The position numbers and the translations under genes were made by a program. Of a DNA stretch of 64,000 nucleotides, positions 56,755 to 64,000 are shown in pieces; the first letter of the stretch is position 1, and each line of letters begins with the position of its first letter. The DNA comes from Scedosporium boydii. Lineage: Eukaryota; Ascomycota; Sordariomycetes; Microascales; Microascaceae. The stretch spans positions 124,001-188,000 of the forward strand of contig NJFT01000046.1 in the NCBI GenBank assembly GCA_002221725.1, given 5' to 3'. The notes under the pieces are model-generated. The model was not told where the DNA came from and made no database searches. It worked only from the letters and a program-made list of their open reading frames with translations.

Positions 56755-57976
56755 CTTTCCTTTTTCTATTGTTGTCAACTTCAAGTTCCCTTTTCATCTT
56801 CCTAGTCTAAGTCGTCACATCATCGAGACGAAAGAAGATGTCTGATGCCAGAAAGACCTATATCTACTAATGCTTGACGCTCGATTAGGTGTTAGGGCAA
56901 GACGGTGGTGACAGCCACGAGGTAAAAGTAGAATCAAACCACGAGGGCCACACTAGGTTGAAGGATTGTCTCAGTCCTCAGTCTTAGTCTCGGTCTCAGA
57001 GACACAAGACGCCGACACCGCCCGGACCCTTTTGCCCTTGGCCCGACCTTAACCTCTCTTGACCGAACCAGGTCTGAGGTCTGACCGATCATGGATGCTC
57101 TCTCCCCTCCTCCTCCTTCTCCCCCCAGCCATCGTGCCATCGTGCCATCGTGGATCGTGAACACGAGCAGCAGTGACATGGGAACGATGGCAAAGTGAGA
57201 ACAGCGGTTCCAGCACTGGATACACTGGATACAAGAACCATGAACGATCCAGAGTCCAGACGCAGTCCCAGCCATTTTCATTTCCACCTCTGCTTCCACT
57301 CCGTCCCCCTCCCATCCTTCTCTCTCTCTCTACACTAAGTCCATCAATTCCGGCATTCCTTAAGAGTTGAAACCCACAACCCGGACGTCCTCTTCCCCCC
57401 TTCTCCACTTCCTTTAAATAGTTCCCACCATCGTGACTTATGACTTATATTTCCGAGTCCAAGATGGACCGCTGCGACCTCCAACTTCCAAAGTATCGTC
57501 TCACCGATCCCCCCGTCGCGCGGCCATTGCTAGCTTTTGTACCAAACAGGAAGTGGAGCGGCAGACACTGCGTCTCAATAGCTCTCCCTTTTTATATGCT
57601 AGACCCTCTTTCTCTATCTCTTTTTAAAAATTTTCTCTCCTCCCCCCCTCTTCTCGTGAACTTTTTTTTGCTATGACTGATGGACGGCTGATCAATCTAC
57701 CAAGTACTCCGGGGATGAGAACCGAGATGCGCCATGGCCCATGGAATGTTCGTGTTAGGTATGGTGGATGGAGATGCACACCGCTGGGTGGATGATGGGC
57801 AGAAAAACGTGCTCGATTCGCGATGGGGCTCTGGTTATCGCGCCCGGGTGAATGGTTCCTTTCCATCCCTGGGTCTGGGTCCCTATCGTAGTTCCCATCT
57901 GTCGCATCGATCCTCCCGTCATGCCCCATGAGATCCCGCCATGTCCGATCATGACTTAAAGAGGGAGGTCTCCGAG

Positions 57977-57983
57977 TATAAAG
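57977..57983 (+). promoter_or_regulatory. TATA box of the DHA2-type exporter gene
   Basis: TATAAAG about 140 bp upstream of the ATG at 58121, followed by an AT/CT-mixed leader. Good consensus and spacing; not tested. Confidence 0.5.
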
Positions 57984-58120
57984 AGGAATGGGGATGCCCG
58001 TAGTTTTCGAGTTCGACTGACGAGAGGAGGCTCAACTGTCAATATAATCAGTCTTTCGTGTGATTTTTGGAGTACATCTCTGTGTGCGTTGGACAGCTTT
58101 CTTCCAAGTGAATTCCCAAG

Positions 58121-59964
58121 ATGCCTTTCACACTATTTTCAAAGACGAAAACCCCTGCTAGTTGTGAAAATCATCAGCAGAATCAGAATGGACCCGAAAC
58201 CTCGGAGTCAGAGCAGACTCTTACCCCCTTAGACGGCGATGCGCCGTCTGACCCCGATAGCTTCGACATCGATGTCGAGAAGCTCGGACGACAGCGTCCT
58301 GATATCCTGCCATCCGCCGTCGCAGAGTTTGCATTTTGCTTCTCTATCCTCTGGTCTATGGTCATGGCTGTATGTATCTCCAAATCTTCCCTATTCCTAC
58401 TCTGTCATGGTCGCAATACTCACATTACCTCTCTCTCACCAGGAATACTTCATCAGCGGCTCCCACATCATCCTCCCCACCCTCGCCACAGATCTAAACA
58501 TCCCCGCAACCTCCCACACATGGATATCCAGCGTCCTCACACTCGCAGCCGGCGCCTCCCTCTTCCCACTAGGCCGCGCCGCCGACATGTACGGCGGCTA
58601 CATCGTCCTCAACGCCGGCATGTTCTGGTTCTCCGCCTGGTCCCTCGCCGCCGGCTTCGCCCCCAACTACATCTCCTTCATCATCTTCCGCGCCATGCAA
58701 GGCCTCGGTGCCTCTGCCTTCCTGCCCACAGGAATCATGCTTCTGGGCAAAGTCTACCGACCGGGGCCAAGGAAGAATTTCGTGTTTAGCATGTATGGCG
58801 CCATTGCGCCCTTGGGCTTCTTCTTCGGCATGCTTGTCGGCGGCGTTACCGGTGAAAAGATGAATTGGCGGTGGTTCTTCTACTTGGGATCCGCTATGGG
58901 ATTCCTCGCTAGTATCGTGTCGCTGTTTGCTATTCCGAGGGATTGGAAAGCGGCGAGGGAGATGGGTGTTCGCATGGATTGGTGGGGTACCGCGACTATC
59001 TGCCCCGGTCTCATCCTCGTCGTCTTTGCTATTACGCAGAGCTCTGGTGCGCCAAAAGGCTGGGCCACCCCGTACATTTATACGACTACGATATTGGGAG
59101 TTCTATTCCTCGCTGCTGGCGTATACGTTGAGCGGAACGTATCTGAGGATCCCTTCCTCCCTGCCGAGATCTTTAAGCCCAAGTATATGAAGGCCATGCT
59201 CTTCTGCTTGTTCCTCGCTTACGGCGTTTTTGGAATTTACCTCTTTTACACGAACTTCTAGTGAGTGTTGTTTGTTCCCCAGTTCGCTAGGTTGGCGACA
59301 ACTCTTCCTTCAAATAACAGCCTACTAACCCTCGCCTCTTCTTCAAAGCATTGAACTCGTCCTCGAAGTGCCCCCCTTCATGACCGCAGTCTGGTACACC
59401 CCCTGGGCCGTCAGCGGCATGCTCTTCGCCGCCACCTCCGGCCTCCTCCTCCACCTAATCCCCAACCGCATCCTCCTCATCATCTCCTCCCTCTGCAGCA
59501 TCGCCGCCTGCCTCTTCTTCGCCCTCATGCCCGCCCGCGACTCCCCCTCCTTCTCCTACTGGGCCTACGTCTTCCCCGCCATGATCGCCGAAACCGCCTT
59601 CATCGACATCCTCTACACCCTCTCCAACGTCTTCATCACCACGCGCTTGCCGCGTCGACATCTCGGGCTTGCCGGCGCTCTGATCAATTGCACGCTGTAC
59701 ATCGGCATGTGCTTCTTCTTGGGCGTCGCTGAGGTGGCGGTGGCTGCTACGGCTGATAGGGGACTGAAGAGGAGTTATCAGGTGGCGTTTTGGATTGCGG
59801 TTGGGTTTGGGTGTGTTACGGTTTTGGTGTTTGCGTTTATGGATATTGGGGAGGCGAAGAGTGATCTTACGGAGGATGAGAAGAGGGCCAGGAGGGAGGC
59901 GGAGGCTGGGTCGGAGAGTAATGAGGGGGGGAGTAATGCAGGAGAGAGGGAGGTTGGGTCTTGA
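58121..59964 (+). CDS. DHA2-type MFS exporter, aminotriazole-resistance-like
   Basis: Model: exons 58121-58369, 58443-59260 and 59349-59964 (560 aa); introns of 73 bp (GTATGT...CACCAG) and 88 bp (GTGAGT...CAAAG), in phase. The cytosolic N-terminus (about 65 residues) is acidic. Then come about 14 TM helices of the H+-antiporter DHA2 kind. Signatures include FISGSHIILPTLATDL, SSVLTLAAGASLFPLGRAADMYG (motif A region), FRAMQGLGASAFLPTGIMLLG, the motif C-like GAIAPLGFFFGMLVGG, NWRWFFYLGSAMGFLA, and RLPRRHLGLAGALINCTLYIG in the second half. The C-terminus is acidic and Ser/Gly-rich. Relatives include yeast Atr1 and mould multidrug or boron exporters. It acts at the plasma membrane. The divergent acr-2-like gene suggests control by that regulator. 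Confidence 0.87.
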
Positions 59965-60325
59965 GGATGTGAATCATCGGGTTATAGTGACACGGGCTTT
60001 TGCGAACTTGGTTTTGGTGGGATTTGGTGCTGGCACTCGATTACTTGGTTACTGATGGCGGGATATGAGTTTGGTATTGGCTTGGGAAACGATGGCACTC
60101 TAGAACAGAAGAAAAGGTAGAGTTGATTCGATTTGATAGATTCACAGCTTTAAGGGAGAAGCTGTTAATTCTAACGAGGTAATGAGAGAGAGTTAATAAT
60201 ATACTTCACCATCGTCCTTCTCCGGTCAACACCAGAGATGAAGAAACCAACAACACCCCACGCCATGCTAAACCCTCGTACTGAATATTGTTGAAAAAGA
60301 AAACGAGCCAACTCGTCGATGCGCC
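59965..60325. other. Short convergent intergenic region
   Basis: 361 bp between the stop of the exporter gene and the stop of the minus-strand chromodomain gene. It contains AT-rich 3' flank only; no gene seen. Confidence 0.6.
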
Positions 60326-61858
60326 TTAAAATACCCCATGCCTCCCTTTAAAGATATCAGAAGTGATAGCCGCCACAGGAGGAGACTCCCTACTCGTAGT
60401 TCCTCCCTCGGTGACCTGGAAAGTCTCTTCCACCATCTCGTCATCCTCATCTTCATCTCCCTCCTCGCTCGTATCCACCTCGCCGGTTTCCTGTCCCGCA
60501 TTCTCGAGCACAGGATCCTCAAAAACTTCAGTAACGCTAGAATAGCGCCTCTCAGGCCAAGGATCATCCACCTGGCCATCCAACCCCATCATCCCATTCT
60601 TGCGCAAAAACTTCCGGACGAGATTAGAGGGGACGTTTTCCTCGGGTTCCCATGTAGGGTTCTGATCGGGTGGCCAGTTTCCTTCCCATCGCACCAGGTA
60701 GTGTCGTGCTGGCTTACCCTTGACGATGAACTCTTTCGTGGCCTCGAGCCTTTTTACGGCGAACTGGGCGTCGTCGCGCAATTTCTTAGCTTGCGCTTGC
60801 TTGGCTGTGTCGTTCTTGGCTTTGGTGGTGGGTGGTGTCTTTCGCTCGTCTGCGCTTCGCTTCCGCGCCGTTGATGGGAGGATACCCGTGCTAGCTCCGC
60901 GACTATCGGACGAGGTGGCGACGATGGAATCTTGCCTCACGGGTGTAAACGAGGTTACGGCAGGCGGTTGTTGGCTCAATAGCCCGGATGGTTTCGCCTT
61001 GGGGGTTGGCGTTCCCAGCCTAGAGCTCTTGAACGGTGAAGAGCTCCGAATGCGCTTTCTCGGCGGCTCATAATCCGAGACTAAGAGCTCCTCATTTTCA
61101 GAGACCATGGGCAGGGACGCCTCCGACGTCGTCTCCCCATATAACTGTCGATAAATAGCAGCGTCCTCACCTTCATCGCCCGCATTCGCTAGGCCAATCA
61201 TCCTCGGTTTCTTAGGAGTAGAAAGCGAAGGCTGATGCTCCTTCGGCTGATCCTTAGACCTTCTCTTTATCTCCTCCTCGATAGCCGCATCATCAACAGG
61301 TATAGCAGGGGCCTTCCTAGGTCGGCCGGGTCTCTTCTTCGGCGGTCGGCCGATCTTCCTCTCAATATCATGTTTAAGCGCTTCCTTGGGCGTCTTCTTC
61401 TTTTTCTCGGCCACCTCCTCTGTTAATCTCTTCTCTTCCCGCCGTTGCTTCCATCGCGCATATTCCCACTCCTCTAGAGCGTAGGGGGACACATATTCGA
61501 GCACCTTATCAGCCCCAACTGATATGCTCGCGCCGGGGAGATCTCTCCAGCCGATCCAGTATCCGCGTTTCGCAGGGTAGGGCTTACCATCTGCGGCGAC
61601 TCCTGGGCGGGTCTGGAACGACTCGTCTATGATGTAGGCTGTCGAGTCGTTGGGCAGCGCTATCGTAAGAGGTTGGAGGGGTGGTATGTCTGCGGGGCGG
61701 TATGCGGGCACGACGACTTCTACTTCACCGCGTATGGAGGGTCGAGAAGAAGAGGAGGAGGAGGAGTTTGCGGTCAAGGTCGATGTCGGGGAGGGTTGGG
61801 TAGGTTCGTGGTTAGGGTTAGGTGGTAGACGGGGCACTTTAATGACCCATTTGTCCAT
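60326..61858 (-). CDS. Chromodomain protein with AT-hooks
   Basis: Intronless, 510 aa, start MDKWVIKVPRL at 61858. A basic segment at about 167-182 (RKIGRPPKKRPGRPRK) contains two AT-hook cores (GRP), which bind the minor groove of AT-rich DNA. The chromodomain lies at about 366-421. It runs from FAVKRLEATKEFIVKGKPAR through HYLVRWEGNWPPDQNPTWEP to NLVRKFLRKN. The aromatic-cage-like W residues of WEG and TWEP are present, as expected for methyl-lysine readers. The tail is strongly acidic (EEGDEDEDDEM). The N-terminal conserved part (RGYWIGWRDL, LEEWEYARWKQRREEK) is of unknown fold. It is a likely nuclear chromatin protein. It lies beside a 98% AT block, which is a curious neighbour for an AT-hook protein but may be coincidence. 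Confidence 0.85.
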   Translation of the reverse strand: MDKWVIKVPRLPPNPNHEPTQPSPTSTLTANSSSSSSSRPSIRGEVEVVVPAYRPADIPPLQPLTIALPNDSTAYIIDESFQTRPGVAADGKPYPAKRGYWIGWRDLPGASISVGADKVLEYVSPYALEEWEYARWKQRREEKRLTEEVAEKKKKTPKEALKHDIERKIGRPPKKRPGRPRKAPAIPVDDAAIEEEIKRRSKDQPKEHQPSLSTPKKPRMIGLANAGDEGEDAAIYRQLYGETTSEASLPMVSENEELLVSDYEPPRKRIRSSSPFKSSRLGTPTPKAKPSGLLSQQPPAVTSFTPVRQDSIVATSSDSRGASTGILPSTARKRSADERKTPPTTKAKNDTAKQAQAKKLRDDAQFAVKRLEATKEFIVKGKPARHYLVRWEGNWPPDQNPTWEPEENVPSNLVRKFLRKNGMMGLDGQVDDPWPERRYSSVTEVFEDPVLENAGQETGEVDTSEEGDEDEDDEMVEETFQVTEGGTTSRESPPVAAITSDIFKGRHGVF

Positions 61859-62239
61859 ATTGCTTGATTATCTAGGACAGGAAAAAACTCTCGTCAAGTC
61901 TCGATTCATCTTTAAAGTCGGACAACGGTCGTCTAGCTCGCTCGAGGTCGTAGAAGTCGTGGAGCGCCTCCTCGCCCCCAGCCTTTCCTATCCGGCCTTC
62001 CTCTGGACAGAGCGAGGGGCGCGTCGTCGCCCACGATCTAGGTTGGGGGATATGGAAAATAAAATTTTCTAGAGACATGTTAAATATAGACCTAGATGAG
62101 GCGAGAAAGGTAGGCGCATTACAACGAATTGGACTTACCTAGAGCGTGTGCGATCGCTTGCTCTTTGGGAAGAGGCTATGGCTTGAAGTGGTGATCTAGC
62201 TCAGGATTTAGGCCCAATCTAGTTTACTTTTTAAAATAA

Positions 62240-62575
62240 TAAGCTATAAACACTACCTACTTATTTAATTTAATAAAGATAATTTAAATAAATATTTTAA
62301 TAATATTTTAAATTATATAAATATATTTATTTAAATAAAAAATAAATATTTAAATAATAAATAATTTTAATAATAATTTCTTTTTAAAATATAATTAATA
62401 TTATTATTATAATATATTATTTAATTTAAAGATATACTTTTTATAAATTATATAAATATTATATATTATTAATAAATTATAAATTTTAATTTATTAATCT
62501 AAATATTGATATTAAATTTATTAATTAATAAATTATTATAATAGTAAATTAATATTTTATTAATAAATTTACTTT
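62240..62575. repeat. Extreme AT-rich block
   Basis: About 340 bp composed almost entirely of A and T in short TAAT, TTTAAA and ATTAT words. Between 62281 and 62520 I count only five G or C in 240 bases (about 2% GC). Edges are abrupt, with normal sequence on both sides. No ORF, terminal repeats or target duplication are visible. Confidence 0.9.
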
Positions 62576-63199
62576 TATCTTCCGCCTCTAAGTTCGTAGA
62601 GCTCTGAAAAGAAGTTACTGATCTCTCCGAAACCGGGTGATTCGCACCTTTGTTACTCAACAGTGGCAGTCACCACCAACCCGACTCCACAGGGGGGGAT
62701 CACGGGGGCGCATAGCGCACAAAAGCTCCGTTGTAGAGCCTGGCCACCCACAAACACGCTGGGATGCCCGCTGAAAATTCAGCAACCCTCAGCGTCGTGG
62801 CAGCATTCGCAGATTCTATGAAGCCACTTGACCTCTCAAAGCTCTTACTATTATAGGGCGGATGCCCAAAATTTGATTCCTCGCCAGAGCTCAATCTCAA
62901 CAGCCCGACTAAACTGCCTAGTCGCTGTCACCTTCATGCCGTTTCAAGCTACACGCTCCAGATTGGGCCATGTACCCGCTGCGACTGTGGTCAAGTGAGC
63001 TTAGCGCCATTTCATAGATCCAGATGAGCCATATTCCCTGCTTGGAGGCTCAAGATGGGTCCCTGGATTGATGCAGATTGATAAGATTACGAGGCATAAA
63101 AACCCTGGCCCCATCACCCACATCGCCCACGCAGCCCACGTAGCCCCTGCTGGCGGTCCCGGAGCTAAAGCAGAATACACCGGACCCAGCAAGCAAGAG

Positions 63200-63206
63200 T
63201 ATATAA
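63200..63206 (+). promoter_or_regulatory. TATA-like element before the ceramidase-like gene
   Basis: TATATAA about 185 bp upstream of the ATG at 63389. Plausible core promoter; not tested. Confidence 0.35.
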
Positions 63207-63388
63207 TGCCAGGCTGGCACGAGGGTGTGGTGCGGGCAATTCACCTGGCTTCATCGCATCTCCCATTTCTACTCTCAGCTACATCTTCCCTGACCCTTTC
63301 AGTCACCATCTATGTCTTCATCAGGCAGCGAGATACAGTCTTACAACTTCTTAACTCTGTACGTGTATAATACCAACTTGGAACTGCT

Positions 63389-64000
63389 ATGGCTACCCGT
63401 CGTAAACCGGACCCCTCGGAGGAGGAACCCGTAGTTCCACACCAGCCCTACCCCAAGGAAACCGATCCCATCCCGACCTACCGCATCGACCTCGGTCTCC
63501 CTCCACGCGAGCGCTACGCCGAGGTCGCTCGCGATCTCTCCCCCCAACTCCGGCACACCACGCCGGTCTTCCTCGAGCTCATCCAGTGGTTCGTGCCCAA
63601 CCGGTTTATCCGCGCCGGTATTATTGGCCTCATGAAGCTGCTTTTGCGCCGCGTGTACGACGACGAGGAGACGCAGGAGATCAAGGGTATCGCGGCCGTG
63701 TCGGGTATAAATTTATACCTACTTGTGGCGTTAAATGTGCTTCTGGATGTGTTATTAGGTTGCACCTCGGGTGCAGCTAGGGTGAAGGCCGATGCTGGCG
63801 AGGAGAACTCCAGACTGCTCCATTTCAGGACGTTGGACTGGTCGATGGACAGGTTGAGGGAGTTGCTCGTGATTCTCGAGTTTGTCGATTCGTCCTCGGA
63901 AGAGCCACAGAAGGTGATCGCGAGGACAGTTACATACGCCGGGTTCGTGGGTGTATTGACCGGAGTGAGGTACGTAAAAAGACTCTGTCCCCTCAAGACG
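63389..64000 (+). CDS. Acid ceramidase/NAAA-like amidase, 5' part only
   Basis: ATG at 63389 (MATRRKPDPSEEEP). The frame is open to 63969, where GTACGT looks like an intron donor; the rest lies beyond the window. About 194 residues are visible. Residues 30-56 (YRIDLGLPPRERYAEVARDL) match the N-terminal NAAA-beta segment (PF15508) of acid ceramidase and N-acylethanolamine amidase. Further on, VLLDVLLGCTSGA holds a cysteine (Cys125) at the position of the family's N-terminal nucleophile, which is exposed by self-cleavage. LLHFRTLDWSMD follows, as in the family's RTLDW motif. The protein would hydrolyse an amide-linked fatty acyl group. No signal peptide is visible, unlike lysosomal animal enzymes. 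The exact substrate is unknown. Confidence 0.75.
   Translation, partial: MATRRKPDPSEEEPVVPHQPYPKETDPIPTYRIDLGLPPRERYAEVARDLSPQLRHTTPVFLELIQWFVPNRFIRAGIIGLMKLLLRRVYDDEETQEIKGIAAVSGINLYLLVALNVLLDVLLGCTSGAARVKADAGEENSRLLHFRTLDWSMDRLRELLVILEFVDSSSEEPQKVIARTVTYAGFVGVLTGVRYVKRLCPLKT

Larger units (their letters stand above)
54238..58120. other. 3.9-kb divergent intergenic region with simple repeats
   Basis: Shared upstream region of the acr-2-like regulator (minus) and the DHA2-type exporter (plus). No gene is called. It contains a GGAGTT hexamer repeat (55604-55650), three CTCACGATCCGG copies (56110-56145) and a 22-T run (56733-56754). CT-rich tracts occur near both ends, and a TATA box lies at 57977-57983. 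The size is large for a bidirectional promoter in this genome. Confidence 0.5.
61859..63388. other. 1.5-kb divergent intergenic region with an AT block
   Basis: Upstream DNA of the chromodomain gene (minus) and the right-edge ceramidase-like gene (plus). It holds the extreme AT block at 62240-62575 and a TATATAA at 63200-63206. A 66-codon minus frame at 62700-62900 (contains ESANAATTLRVAEFSAG) looks partly protein-like but I cannot support it as a gene. Confidence 0.5.

Overview
The window looks like nuclear DNA of a filamentous ascomycete (Pezizomycotina, most likely Sordariomycetes-like). Genes are broken by short GT-AG introns of roughly 50-290 bp. Coding exons are GC-rich with strong third-position bias. 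The families are typical of moulds: Zn2Cys6 regulators with fungal-specific domains, 2EXR, SAT4-type rhodopsin domain, DUF1996, Dal5-like and DHA2-like MFS carriers, a BNR_4 secreted protein, and a kinase-like family expanded in plant-associated fungi. I reconstructed all splice models by hand from frames, splice signals and family conservation.

Layout. 0-12 kb: the first codons of a secreted protein leaving the left edge (minus), a Zn2Cys6 regulator (1425-2790), a secreted DUF1996 protein (3382-4568), a 2EXR protein (minus, 5641-6882) and a SAT4-type seven-TM protein (9957-11414). 12-16.5 kb: no intact gene, but coding-looking, disrupted minus-strand blocks. 16.5-26 kb: an isochorismatase-like hydrolase (minus), a TauD/TfdA-type 2-oxoglutarate dioxygenase (20284-21803) and a Dal5-type permease (23773-25991). 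The last two suggest uptake and oxidation of an organic sulfonate. 26.9-29.2 kb: a broken kinase-like gene with two TGA codons and frameshifts. 30.6-33.4 kb: a single-pass membrane protein and a convergent secreted BNR_4 protein. 33.4-50 kb: two gene-free stretches (6.9 and 8.8 kb) around one DapA-type aldolase/synthase gene (minus, 40251-41255). 50-60 kb: a two-RRM protein (minus) and an acr-2-like Zn2Cys6 regulator (minus, 52061-54237), which is divergent from a DHA2-type drug exporter (58121-59964). 60.3-64 kb: an AT-hook/chromodomain protein (minus), a 98% AT block and the 5' part of an acid-ceramidase/NAAA-like gene leaving the right edge.

I saw no rRNA, tRNA, CRISPR array or intact transposon. 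The most unusual signal is a dispersed 9-mer, TACTTCGTA (or its complement TACGAAGTA). It occurs 14 times by eye count against about 0.5 expected by chance, always outside coding exons. No clearly new multi-gene system is evident. The best functional hypotheses are the dioxygenase-permease pair and the regulator-exporter divergent pair.
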